Made by a program: the position numbers and the translations under genes. The notes under the pieces were generated by a model, which saw nothing but the letters and a program-made list of their open reading frames with translations, was not told the DNA's origin and did no database searches. Shown one piece after another: positions 30,854-39,496 of a DNA stretch of 64,000 bases. Each line of letters starts with the position of its first letter. Positions within the stretch are counted from its first letter, which is position 1. Source of the DNA: Marinobacter sp. SS5-14b (lineage in GTDB: Bacteria > Pseudomonadota > Gammaproteobacteria > Pseudomonadales > Oleiphilaceae); NCBI RefSeq assembly GCF_030541005.1, contig NZ_JASSVM010000002.1, positions 186,001 through 250,000 on the forward strand, given 5' to 3'.

Positions 30854-32224
30854 TTATTTTCCAATGCAGAATGACGAGAAAATCTTGCCCAAGAGTTCAT
30901 CCGGCGTCAGGTGCCCGGTAATTTCCCCCAAAGCATCCTGGGCAGCACGCAGGTCTTCGGCTAATAGTTCTCCTGCGCCGTAACCTTCGAGCTGGGTCTG
31001 GCCCTGCTGCAGGGAGTCCCGCGCCCTTTCCAGAGCATCCAGGTGCCTTCGCCGGGCCAGGAAGCCACCTTCGGTGGTGCTGGCGAAACCAATGCACTCT
31101 TTCAGGTGTTCCCGAAGCACCTCCAGGCCTTCCGATGCTTTGGCAGCGAGCCGGATAACCGGGGCGGTTTGGTGCGGTTCCGCACTGATTCCCACCGCTT
31201 CACCGGACAAGTCTACCTTGTTACGGATGACAGTGACCGGTGCGCTGGTAGGCAGCTGGTCAATAAAGTCCGGCCAGATTTCATGGGGTTCGGTCTTATC
31301 GGTGGTGGTGGCGTCCACCATCAGCAGTATCCTGTCGGCCTGGCGGATTTCCTCCCAGGCCCGGGCAATGCCGATGCGTTCCACTTCGTCCGGGCTGTCC
31401 CGCAGGCCTGCGGTATCAATGATGTGCAGGGGCATACCATCGATGTGGATATGTTCACGCAGTACGTCGCGGGTGGTCCCTTCAATGGCGGTCACAATCG
31501 CGGCTTCACGGCCGGCCAGAGCATTAAGTAAGCTCGACTTGCCGGCGTTCGGGCGGCCGGCGATTACCACTTTCATGCCATCTCGTAACAGGGTGCCTTG
31601 CTGGGCTTCGCCCAGAATCTGCTCCACCTGTTCCAGCAGGTTCTGTAAATCCGCCCCTACCTTGCCATCGGCCAGGAAGTCGATTTCCTCTTCCGGAAAA
31701 TCGATCGCTGCTTCGACGTAGATACGTAAATGGGTGATGGCGTCGACCAGGTTATCCACACGCCTGGAAAACACCCCCTGCATGGAACGAACGGCGCAGC
31801 GGGCCGCCTGTTCCGAGCTGCTTTCGATCAGATCTGCAATGGCCTCAGCCTGGGCCAGGTCCAGCTTGTCATTGAGGAAGGCTCTTTCGGAAAACTCTCC
31901 AGGACGTGCCAGCCTTGCGCCAAGACCACAGACTTCCCGCAACAGGATATCCAGAATTATGGTACCGCCGTGCCCCTGAAGTTCGAAAACATCTTCGCCG
32001 GTAAAGGAATTCGGGTTAGGGAAAAACAGGCCAATACCTTCATCAATCAGTTCACCCTGCCGATCCCGGAACGGGCCGTAATGGGCATAGCGGGCTTTCG
32101 GTTCAAAGCCCAGCATGGCACGGGCAATGGCCATGGCGTTTGGGCCGGACACCCGAACAATACCGACACCCGCCTGGCCCGGGGCGGTGGCGATGGCGGC
32201 TATGGTGTCTGTAGCTGGCTGCAT
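30854..32224 (-). CDS. mnmE: tRNA modification GTPase MnmE
   Basis: Potassium-activated GTPase partner of MnmG for wobble uridine modification. The 456-residue product has an N-terminal tetrahydrofolate-binding domain ([13 protein letters not shown]), the G1 motif GRPNAGKSS (residues 223-231), G2 EGTTRD, G3 DTAGLR, G4 RNKVDL and the C-terminal CIGK box with Cys453. The start codon ATG encodes [16 protein letters not shown]. It is separated from yidC by a terminator. mnmG, normally the next gene downstream, lies beyond the accessory block. Confidence 0.97.
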   Translation of the reverse strand: MQPATDTIAAIATAPGQAGVGIVRVSGPNAMAIARAMLGFEPKARYAHYGPFRDRQGELIDEGIGLFFPNPNSFTGEDVFELQGHGGTIILDILLREVCGLGARLARPGEFSERAFLNDKLDLAQAEAIADLIESSSEQAARCAVRSMQGVFSRRVDNLVDAITHLRIYVEAAIDFPEEEIDFLADGKVGADLQNLLEQVEQILGEAQQGTLLRDGMKVVIAGRPNAGKSSLLNALAGREAAIVTAIEGTTRDVLREHIHIDGMPLHIIDTAGLRDSPDEVERIGIARAWEEIRQADRILLMVDATTTDKTEPHEIWPDFIDQLPTSAPVTVIRNKVDLSGEAVGISAEPHQTAPVIRLAAKASEGLEVLREHLKECIGFASTTEGGFLARRRHLDALERARDSLQQGQTQLEGYGAGELLAEDLRAAQDALGEITGHLTPDELLGKIFSSFCIGK

Positions 32225-32243
32225 GTTGGTTTTCCTGCAATAG

Positions 32244-32269
32244 AAAAAAGGCTCCCTGAGGGAGCCTTT
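32244..32269 (-). terminator. Intrinsic terminator downstream of yidC
   Basis: AAAGGCTCCC and GGGAGCCTTT pair in a ten-base stem with a three-base loop; on the minus strand the stem runs into a total of six T. It separates yidC from mnmE, so mnmE needs its own promoter or read-through. Confidence 0.85.
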
Positions 32270-32292
32270 ATCAGGTTAGAAGGACTGTTGAA

Positions 32293-33996
32293 TCAGTACT
32301 TCTTGCCTGCAGTTTCCGCTTCAATCTTGCGGGTAATGTACCACTGCTGCGAGATTGAAAGAATGTTGTTCACCAGCCAGTACAGTACCAGACCTGCCGG
32401 GAACCACAGGAAGAACACGGTAAAGATCAGCGGCATCAACTTCATGATCTTGGCCTGCATGGGATCCGGCGGCGTCGGGTTCAGGCTCATCTGGATGAAC
32501 ATACTCGCGCCCATCAGGATCGGCAGGATGAAGTACGGATCCATCTGGGACAGATCCTGAATCCAGAGCATGAATGGCGCGTGTCGCAGCTGGACGCTTT
32601 CAAACAGTACCCAGTACAGGGAGATGAACACCGGCATCTGCACCAGAATCGGCAGACAGCCACCCAGCGGATTGATCTTCTCCCGCTTGTACAGGGCCAT
32701 CATTTCCTGGGACATACGCTGACGGTCGTCGCCATAGAGTTCCTTCAGGCGGCTCAGGTGCGGGGCAACGGCTCGCATCTTCGCCATGGACCGGTAACTG
32801 GTGGCAGACAGGTGGAAGAAGACTGCTTTTACCAGAACCGTCAGCAGGATAATCGCGACACCCCAGTTGCCTACCAGACCATAGAACCACTCAAGAATGA
32901 TGAACAGCGGCAGTGAGATAAAGAACAGCCAGCCGAAATCAACGGTGCGATCCAGGTTGGGAGCCAGTGCTTCCAGGCGATCAATAATCTTGGGGCCAAC
33001 ATAGGCGGTCGCGCCCACTTCGGCGGTGTCACCGGCGGCAACGGTCGTGGCTGGATAGACAAAGCCCATAACATAGAGCTGGTTACGCTGGGTACTCTGG
33101 AATTGCGCAGGCTGATCGGCTTCTGGCACCCAGGCTGTCAGGAAGTAGTGTTGCAGAAACGCCAGCCAGCCATTGGTCACAGACTGGTTGATTCTGGTTT
33201 CTGACAAATCCTCAAAATCGTATTTTTCGTAAGGGTCTTCAGGTGTACTGATGACCATTCCGAGATACGCCTTAATGCCCATGCTGGCTTGTGAGGTAGG
33301 ATCAGGAGCCTGATCACGCACAATCTTACCGGTGAAATTGCCTTGCCATTCGTTATTGGACTGGTTATTGATCAGATAACGAACGCCAATTTCGTAGCTG
33401 TCACGAGTCAATTGATAGCGTTTGATGATTTTAACGCCGGCCTCGGTGGTGAAACTGAGGTCAATGTTCAGCTGTTGTTCGCCGTCAGCCAGGACAAATT
33501 CTTTGGCAGAGCTTTCGAATACCGGAGGATTAGCAGCTCCGCGGCCATCCGGGCCGTCACGACCGATTAAACCGCTTTCCAGCAAATAGGTGCGGTTGTT
33601 GGTGTTGGAAAGCAGTTTGAGTGGCTGTTCACTGTCGAGTGATTCATCGAACTTGAGCAGTGAGCTCTCGACAATATTGCCCCCGATGCGATCAATCTTG
33701 AGATTGTAAACATCGGTCTTAACCGTCAGGTAACGGTTAGCAACGGTTTCATCCGTGTTTGAACTGACGGAAGTGACACTGCCTGCCTCCGGCGTTGAAA
33801 ACTCTTCATTACCAGTACTGGCGGACCCACTTTCGGGAAGCACCATGTCGTCTGCGGACTGGCCGGTATCTGATGAAGACTGGGCCTGAACCACTTGCGG
33901 GGTTTGTGGTTGGTGATAATCCTCGTTCCAGGCAAGAACCATCAGATAACTGACAATCGCAAGACCGGCAAACAATACGATGCGTTGAATATCCAT
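32293..33996 (-). CDS. yidC: Membrane protein insertase YidC
   Basis: Inserts and folds inner-membrane proteins alone or with SecYEG, including the Fo subunits encoded in this window. The 567-residue protein has the Gram-negative form: helix 1 (DIQRIVLFAGLAIVSYLMV), a large periplasmic beta-supersandwich domain (about residues 60-340) and five C-terminal helices with the hydrophilic-groove arginine region SYRSMAKMRAVAPH and the EMMALYKREKINPLGGCLP cytoplasmic loop. It follows yidD by four bases. Confidence 0.97.
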   Translation of the reverse strand: MDIQRIVLFAGLAIVSYLMVLAWNEDYHQPQTPQVVQAQSSSDTGQSADDMVLPESGSASTGNEEFSTPEAGSVTSVSSNTDETVANRYLTVKTDVYNLKIDRIGGNIVESSLLKFDESLDSEQPLKLLSNTNNRTYLLESGLIGRDGPDGRGAANPPVFESSAKEFVLADGEQQLNIDLSFTTEAGVKIIKRYQLTRDSYEIGVRYLINNQSNNEWQGNFTGKIVRDQAPDPTSQASMGIKAYLGMVISTPEDPYEKYDFEDLSETRINQSVTNGWLAFLQHYFLTAWVPEADQPAQFQSTQRNQLYVMGFVYPATTVAAGDTAEVGATAYVGPKIIDRLEALAPNLDRTVDFGWLFFISLPLFIILEWFYGLVGNWGVAIILLTVLVKAVFFHLSATSYRSMAKMRAVAPHLSRLKELYGDDRQRMSQEMMALYKREKINPLGGCLPILVQMPVFISLYWVLFESVQLRHAPFMLWIQDLSQMDPYFILPILMGASMFIQMSLNPTPPDPMQAKIMKLMPLIFTVFFLWFPAGLVLYWLVNNILSISQQWYITRKIEAETAGKKY

Positions 33997-34000
33997 AAAC

Positions 34001-34294
34001 TTAGGGTCTGGTCTGAGTAGTGGATTGAAGCTGTTCAGTCGGGCTATCTAGAGATTCAGGTTGGTGTTCCCTGACGCATTCTGTTCCCGGAACCGGATCA
34101 TAACCGCCTTCACCCCAGGGATGACACCTCAATAAGCGTGTTCCTGCAAGATAACTGCCTTTGATGGCTCCGTGGTGCTGAATGGCCTCGACGGCGTATT
34201 GTGAACAGGTGGGGATGTGTCGGCAATGGCTGGCCATCATAGGACTGATAGCGTATTGGTAGAATCGAATGGGTAAAAGCAGGAATTGGCGCAT
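34001..34294 (-). CDS. yidD: Membrane protein insertion efficiency factor YidD
   Basis: Small membrane-associated protein that helps YidC-dependent insertion. The 97 residues include the family motifs RFYQYAISP (residues 8-16), [11 protein letters not shown] (24-34) and [16 protein letters not shown] (54-69). Its ATG overlaps the rnpA stop by one base (TAATG), implying translational coupling. Confidence 0.95.
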   Translation of the reverse strand: MRQFLLLPIRFYQYAISPMMASHCRHIPTCSQYAVEAIQHHGAIKGSYLAGTRLLRCHPWGEGGYDPVPGTECVREHQPESLDSPTEQLQSTTQTRP

Positions 34295-34692
34295 TACTCG
34301 GTGCTCCGAGCGTTGTCATCCGGTTGGTCAGCGATTACCTGACGATACTTTTTCTTCACTCTGCGCCAGATATCGTTCAGTGACGAACGAACATCCGGGT
34401 TTTCCAGATGATTAAGCCCCTGTCTACCGAGCACGATGATATCCAGCGCAGGTAGATCCGGCTGCAGTCTGAAGGTTTCCCGAACCTGCCGTTTTATCCG
34501 GTTGCGTTGCACCGCATGTCGCAGGTTTTTCTTCGAGAAAATCAAACCAACCCTGGCGTGTCCCAAAGTATTAGGGGCAGCCAGGATCAGAAAATTCCTG
34601 TGCGGAACTTTCAGCTGTACGTCATCAAAGACTTTGCTGTAGTCCGAAGGCTTTAGCAGCCTGTTTGATTTCGGAAACGTCAAAGCCTTCAT
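34294..34692 (-). CDS. rnpA: Ribonuclease P protein component
   Basis: Protein subunit of RNase P, which matures tRNA 5' ends with the catalytic RNA. The 132-residue product carries the RNR box [13 protein letters not shown] (residues about 63-75), the conserved basic helix, with [10 protein letters not shown] just before it. The gene lies 15 bases downstream of rpmH, the near-universal arrangement. Confidence 0.96.
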   Translation of the reverse strand: MKALTFPKSNRLLKPSDYSKVFDDVQLKVPHRNFLILAAPNTLGHARVGLIFSKKNLRHAVQRNRIKRQVRETFRLQPDLPALDIIVLGRQGLNHLENPDVRSSLNDIWRRVKKKYRQVIADQPDDNARSTE

Positions 34693-34707
34693 GAGGCAGG
34701 CTTCAGC

Positions 34708-34842
34708 TTACGCAGACAGACGTGCGCGGCCTTTGGCACGACGACGGGACAGTACCTTGCGGCCGTTAGCAGTCGCCATACGGGCACGGAAACCGTGAAC
34801 ACGCTTGCGCTTCAGGACGCTCGGTTGGAATGTTCTTTTCAT
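34708..34842 (-). CDS. rpmH: 50S ribosomal protein L34
   Basis: Ribosomal protein of 44 residues, [20 protein letters not shown] onwards, ending KGRARLSA. The ATG at 34840-34842 is chosen because it gives the exact family N-terminus; the open frame runs 20 codons further but that part has no resemblance to L34. It is the first gene of the rpmH-rnpA-yidD-yidC run, with a promoter about 70 bases upstream. Confidence 0.97.
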   Translation of the reverse strand: MKRTFQPSVLKRKRVHGFRARMATANGRKVLSRRRAKGRARLSA

Positions 34843-34914
34843 GATGACGTTCTCACAAATCGTAAATTGAAATTTGTAACTGGCTGGAAAATAGACAGCC
34901 AAAACAGGAGCGGC

Positions 34915-34943
34915 ATTCTAGTCAAATCTCACAGGAAGATCAA
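34915..34943 (-). promoter_or_regulatory. Sigma-70 promoter for rpmH-rnpA-yidD-yidC
   Basis: On the minus strand TTGATC (34938-34943), a 17-base spacer and TAGAAT (34915-34920), five of six matches at -10. It lies 73 bases upstream of the rpmH start inside the rpmH-dnaA gap. Confidence 0.6.
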
Positions 34944-35484
34944 CGTGTGTGAGTTGGGTGTGGCAGGATTTTGATGTGGGTAGATACCCGGATCGTCAGT
35001 AATAGATTTAATAGGTCTTTCTTAAAATTCTTTCAAAGATTAATTATTACTGTTATTACGCAGCCTGTTTTCTGTGGAAAAACCTATTATTCCATTTATA
35101 AACAATATTTTGTGATAATGATAAGGCTTGTGACAGGTAGCCGTGAGGCCTGTGGAGAAGTGACTGGTGAAATGTGGACAAGTTGGTTTCGGGTCGAGGC
35201 TCAGAGTTATGCATGGATCGATACAGGGTTTTCACACAGGGCTTAACCCCGACTGTACACAACCCCTTGTGTATAACTATTTTTAAGGTTTTTTCTGTAC
35301 ACAAGGCTGTAGATATGTCTGTAACAATTTGAATCTCATATTTAATTGTTTCCACAGGCTGTTCATTACGTGCCTTAACGGCCTTTTACTGAACCCCCGC
35401 TCAGGGTAGAATCCGGGGTCACCTTGAGCAGCGGGAAAACCTTTTCCGATGTGAGAATAGTCAGGTTGTCGGGAGCAGGCGGTC
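34944..35484. other. Probable chromosomal origin of replication (oriC), rpmH-dnaA intergenic region
   Basis: Gene-free AT-rich gap between divergent rpmH and dnaA. It contains four DnaA boxes with one mismatch to TGTGGATAA: TGTGGAAAA (35073-35081), TGTGGAGAA (35151-35159), TGTGGACAA (35173-35181) and TGTGTATAA (35268-35276), all in the same orientation, plus more degenerate ones. An AT-rich tract at about 35001-35060 could be the unwinding element. Gene polarity reverses exactly here, with leading-strand genes on both sides, and Pseudomonas-type origins occupy this position. The dnaA promoter must also lie here. Confidence 0.75.
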
Positions 35485-36933
35485 GTGCCTAACAGTATGT
35501 GGCATCAATGTCTTGAAGTACTTCGGGATGAATTTCCCGCACAACAGTTCAATACCTGGTTGAGACCCCTTCAGTCGGATCTTCGCGAAGGCCAGTTGAT
35601 GCTGTTTGCTCCGAACCGTTTTGTGATGGACTGGGTGAACGAGAAGTATTTGCGCCGTATAGAAGAGGTCCTGAAAGACCTGAATGGTGGTCAGGCACCC
35701 AGGGTGCATATGAAAGTAGGTTCAGCGCCAAAGCCGGGGGATCCGGTGGACCGGTCGGTGGCGGATGTCGACGAGACAGGGCAAACAGTCACGGACGAAG
35801 AAAAGAGCGTGGCGGCAACGGTCTCTACAAGTCCCTCAAGTTCGCCTAACCTGTCGACATCGACTATGAATGGCCAGCGGCGATCAGTGCAGGTAGAGGG
35901 CGATATCAAGCACCAGAGTTTCCTGAATGAAACCTTTACCTTTGATACCTTCGTAGAAGGCAAATCCAACCAGTTGGCCCGTGCGGCTTCCATGCAGGTC
36001 GCCGAAAACCCTGGTGGTGCCTATAACCCGTTGTTTCTGTATGGCGGCGTTGGTCTTGGTAAAACGCACCTCATGCATGCCATTGGCAATGAAATTGTTC
36101 GTCGTAATCCGAAGGCCAAAGTGGCGTATCTTCGTTCAGAACGATTTGTTGCGGATATGGTGAAGGCGCTTCAGTTGAATGCGATCAATGAGTTCAAGCG
36201 TTACTACCGTTCTGTTGATGCCTTGTTGATTGATGATATTCAGTTCTTCGCTCGGAAAGAGCGTTCGCAGGAAGAATTTTTCCATACCTTTAATGCACTG
36301 CTGGAAGGTGGCCAACAGGTGATTGTGACCTGCGATCGGTTTCCGAAAGAAATTGTCGATATGGAAGAACGGCTCAAATCCCGTTTTGGTTGGGGTCTGA
36401 CGGTGATGGTTGAACCGCCAGAGCTGGAAACCCGGGTCGCTATTCTGATGAAAAAAGCGGATCAGGCTAACGTTAAACTGAGCAGTGAAGCGGCCTTTTT
36501 TATTGCTCAGAAGATCCGGTCTAACGTGCGAGAACTCGAAGGCGCGCTTCGTTTGGTGATAGCGAATGCTCACTTCACGGGTTCGGAGATTACACCGCCT
36601 TTTATCCGTGAAAGCCTGAAAGACTTGCTGGCGCTGCATGAGAAACAAGTCAGTGTGGATAATATTCAGCGAACGGTTGCCGAGTATTACAAAATCAAGG
36701 TGGCCGATCTGTTATCCAAGCGGCGTACCCGTACCGTCACTCGCCCACGGCAAGTGGCCATGCTGTTGTCCAAAGAATTGACTAATCACAGTCTGCCTGA
36801 GATTGGCGATGCGTTTGGCGGGCGTGATCACACCACGGTGTTGCACGCCTGCAAAAAGGTTCGGGAACTCCAGGAGACCGATCCCGGCATCCGGGAGGAC
36901 TACCAGAATTTCATGAGATTGCTGACCACCTGA
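35485..36933 (+). CDS. dnaA: Replication initiator DnaA
   Basis: AAA+ initiator that binds DnaA boxes and melts oriC. The 482-residue protein starts at a GTG ([17 protein letters not shown]), in keeping with domain I. A poorly conserved, Ser/Thr-rich linker covers about residues 85-135. Walker [10 protein letters not shown] is at residues 187-195, Walker [10 protein letters not shown] follows at about 248, and the DNA-binding signature [11 protein letters not shown] is at about 446-456. A GGGAG ribosome site lies upstream. It heads the dnaA-dnaN segment. Confidence 0.98.
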   Translation: MPNSMWHQCLEVLRDEFPAQQFNTWLRPLQSDLREGQLMLFAPNRFVMDWVNEKYLRRIEEVLKDLNGGQAPRVHMKVGSAPKPGDPVDRSVADVDETGQTVTDEEKSVAATVSTSPSSSPNLSTSTMNGQRRSVQVEGDIKHQSFLNETFTFDTFVEGKSNQLARAASMQVAENPGGAYNPLFLYGGVGLGKTHLMHAIGNEIVRRNPKAKVAYLRSERFVADMVKALQLNAINEFKRYYRSVDALLIDDIQFFARKERSQEEFFHTFNALLEGGQQVIVTCDRFPKEIVDMEERLKSRFGWGLTVMVEPPELETRVAILMKKADQANVKLSSEAAFFIAQKIRSNVRELEGALRLVIANAHFTGSEITPPFIRESLKDLLALHEKQVSVDNIQRTVAEYYKIKVADLLSKRRTRTVTRPRQVAMLLSKELTNHSLPEIGDAFGGRDHTTVLHACKKVRELQETDPGIREDYQNFMRLLTT

Positions 36934-36992
36934 TGACCAGTCAGGTGTCATAACCCTTAAACATTCACTTCCGATAACTGAAGCCGAGTGCC

Positions 36993-38096
36993 ATGAAACT
37001 GACAATCAGCCGTGAATCACTGCTTATTCCGCTGCAAAGCATCGCTGGCGTTGTGGAAAAAAAACAGACCATGCCGGTTCTGTCCAACGTATTGCTGGAA
37101 GCCGACGACAACACACTGACGTTGACCGGTACCAATATGGAAGTTGAATTGGTTGGCCGGGTTAGCCCAGTACATGTTGATCAACCCGGTCGGATCACCG
37201 TTCCGGCCCGGAAGTTGTCCGATATCTGCCGTGCGCTGGGGGATGAAGCCCCCATTGATTTAGCTCTGGAAGGTGATCGCCTTCATGTTCGCGCGGGTAA
37301 TTCGCATTTTACTCTGTCCACCTTGCCGGCAGAGCATTTTCCCAATGTGGAAGACGAGCCCGAGAGCTTTCGACTGGAACTGCCACAGAAAGAACTGGGC
37401 CGCATGTTCGATGCCACGGCCTTTGCCATGGCGCAGCAGGATGTTCGCTACTACCTCAATGGCTTGTTGCTGGAAGTCGATTCCGGACACGTTCGTACTG
37501 TAGCGACGGACGGTCATCGCCTGGCGTTGGCACACTTTGATATGGAAACCGGTTGCCCGGAAGCGCGCCAGGTGATCGTACCCAGGAAGGGTGTACTGGA
37601 ACTCGCCCGGTTGCTGGACGACGAAGCATCGCCGGTCACCCTGGTTATTGGTGACAACCATCTTCGGGCGACGGTGGGGTCTTACACCTTTACCTCCAAG
37701 CTGATTGAAGGCAAATTCCCGGACTACAATCGGGTTATTCCACGGGGCGGAGATAAAGTGGTGTTGGCTGATAGGTCAACCCTCAAGAACACCCTGCAGC
37801 GCGCTGGGATCCTGTCCCACGAGAACATTAGGGGTGTGCGGCTGAACCTGTCACCCGGGCAGCTCGAGGTGTTTGCCAATAACCCTGATCAGGAACAGGC
37901 TGAAGATGCGCTGCCTGTGGATTACCAGGGCGAATCCCTGCAGATCGGTTTTAATGTAGGCTACCTCATTGATGTAATGAACGCGCTGGACGACGCTCAG
38001 GTAAAAGTGACTTTGTCGAACCCGAACAGCAGCGCGTTGATTGAAGCTGAAAACGACAACGGCTGTATGTACGTTGTCATGCCCATGCGTTTGTAA
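36993..38096 (+). CDS. dnaN: DNA polymerase III sliding clamp (beta)
   Basis: Ring-shaped processivity clamp. The 367-residue product begins MKLTISRESLLIPLQSIAGVVEKKQTMP (first residues shown: MKLTISRESLL) and ends YVVMPMRL, the canonical C-terminus that helps form the clamp's peptide-binding pocket. The length matches E. coli (366). It is 59 bases behind dnaA, and the next gene is not recF but a UbiB-type kinase, 18 bases downstream. Confidence 0.97.
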   Translation: MKLTISRESLLIPLQSIAGVVEKKQTMPVLSNVLLEADDNTLTLTGTNMEVELVGRVSPVHVDQPGRITVPARKLSDICRALGDEAPIDLALEGDRLHVRAGNSHFTLSTLPAEHFPNVEDEPESFRLELPQKELGRMFDATAFAMAQQDVRYYLNGLLLEVDSGHVRTVATDGHRLALAHFDMETGCPEARQVIVPRKGVLELARLLDDEASPVTLVIGDNHLRATVGSYTFTSKLIEGKFPDYNRVIPRGGDKVVLADRSTLKNTLQRAGILSHENIRGVRLNLSPGQLEVFANNPDQEQAEDALPVDYQGESLQIGFNVGYLIDVMNALDDAQVKVTLSNPNSSALIEAENDNGCMYVVMPMRL

Positions 38097-38114
38097 TTGT
38101 TGCCGGAGGAAGTG

Positions 38115-39386
38115 ATGGGACCCGTAACGAATGGAATCAAAGGCGCGTTCAGGATTGGTCAGACCCTGACCGTGCTCGGCCGGACCGGTCTGAACTGGGT
38201 TCGGGGCGATCGCCCTCCCACACCAAAACTGTTGCGCCAGACGTTCGAGAATCTGGGTGCGACCTATATAAAGCTGGGCCAGTTTATTGCCAGTTCGCCG
38301 ACTTTCTTCCCGAAGGAGTATGTGGAGGAATTTCAGTACTGTCTCGACAGAACACCGAGTTTACCGTTCAGTGTGATCAAGAAGATTATCCGGGACGAAC
38401 TTGGCAGGCCGATTGACCAGGTGTACTCGGAAATTGATCCGGTAGCCCTGGCCTCAGCCTCCATTGCGCAGGTTCATGCGGCCAGGCTGCTGACCGGCGA
38501 AGAGGTTGTGATCAAGGTTCAAAAGCCTGGTGTTGAAAACATCTTGCTGACGGACCTCAATTTTCTGTATTTGTCAGCCCGCATTCTCGAAGCACTGGCG
38601 CCGAAGCTTTCCTGGACGTCCCTCTCCGGTATTGTGGATGAAATCCAGAAAACCATGATGGAGGAATGCGACTTCATCAAGGAAGCGAACAACCTTAAGG
38701 TGTTCCGGGATTTTCTTCACAGCACCCATAACGAAGACGCAACGGTACCCAGGGTATACGAGCAATGCAGTAGCCGTCGTATCCTGACGATGGAACGTTT
38801 TCATGGTGTTCCTCTGACGGATCTCGAAAGCATTCGGGGATACGCCAAAGATCCTGAACGTACCTTGATTACGGCGATGAACACCTGGTTTTCAAGCCTG
38901 ACCAAGTGCGAGTTTTTTCATGCCGACGTACATGCGGGCAATCTGATGGTACTTAAGGACGGCCGGGTTGGTTTTATTGATTTCGGAATTGTTGGCCGTA
39001 TCAAGCCGGATACCTGGCAGGCCGTTAGCGATTTTATTTCGGCCATCATGGTGGGGAATTTTGAAGGCATGGCGGATGCCATGGTTCGTATCGGCGTCAC
39101 TCGCCGTGCGGTGAAGGTTGACGACCTGGCGGCAGATCTTCAGCGCCTTTACCGGCAAATGGACCGTATGGTACCTGATGAAGCGGCCTATCAGATGGAG
39201 CAGGCGGAAGATGACGTAAACCATATTCTGATGGATATGGTGAAAGTGGGCGAAAGTCACGGGCTTCATTTTCCCAGGGAGTTTGCTTTACTGTTGAAGC
39301 AGTTCCTCTACTTCGACCGTTACGTTCATATCATGGCGCCGGAAATGGATGTGTTTATGGATGAACGGCTGACCATGCTGCATTAA
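38115..39386 (+). CDS. UbiB/ADCK-family atypical kinase inserted between dnaN and recF
   Basis: A 423-residue protein of the ABC1/UbiB/AarF family, atypical kinase-like ATPases linked to ubiquinone and lipid metabolism. Diagnostic motifs are all present: KLGQ (residues 53-56), the alanine/serine nucleotide loop LASASIAQVH (112-121), Lys134 in VVIKVQKPG, the EANNL helix (190-194), catalytic HADVHAGN (269-276) and metal-binding DFG (289-291). Unlike UbiB proper it is short and shows no obvious C-terminal double membrane helix, so it is probably a different subfamily. The ATG at 38115 has a GGAGG site. It is read with dnaN and stops at a strong terminator before recF. Confidence 0.9.
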   Translation: MGPVTNGIKGAFRIGQTLTVLGRTGLNWVRGDRPPTPKLLRQTFENLGATYIKLGQFIASSPTFFPKEYVEEFQYCLDRTPSLPFSVIKKIIRDELGRPIDQVYSEIDPVALASASIAQVHAARLLTGEEVVIKVQKPGVENILLTDLNFLYLSARILEALAPKLSWTSLSGIVDEIQKTMMEECDFIKEANNLKVFRDFLHSTHNEDATVPRVYEQCSSRRILTMERFHGVPLTDLESIRGYAKDPERTLITAMNTWFSSLTKCEFFHADVHAGNLMVLKDGRVGFIDFGIVGRIKPDTWQAVSDFISAIMVGNFEGMADAMVRIGVTRRAVKVDDLAADLQRLYRQMDRMVPDEAAYQMEQAEDDVNHILMDMVKVGESHGLHFPREFALLLKQFLYFDRYVHIMAPEMDVFMDERLTMLH

Positions 39387-39416
39387 CGAGCGAACCGCTC
39401 TCGCATCTTGTACACT

Positions 39417-39455
39417 AAAGGCAATGCCGGCTACCGGCATTGCCTTTTCTTTTTT
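39417..39455 (+). terminator. Intrinsic terminator between the UbiB-type gene and recF
   Basis: AAAGGCAATGCCGG and CCGGCATTGCCTTT form a perfect 14-base-pair stem with a CTA loop, followed by TCTTTTTT. It ends about 40 bases before the recF start and should largely uncouple recF-gyrB from dnaA-dnaN transcription. Confidence 0.92.
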
Positions 39456-39496
39456 ACAGCCTCCGGTTTTCTATCCGTATCGAGATATCTTCCTTT

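Noticed and set aside
34971..35355. Short open frames on both strands within the rpmH-dnaA gap
   Set aside because: No homology features or ribosome sites; region is AT-rich with DnaA boxes and better explained as oriC.
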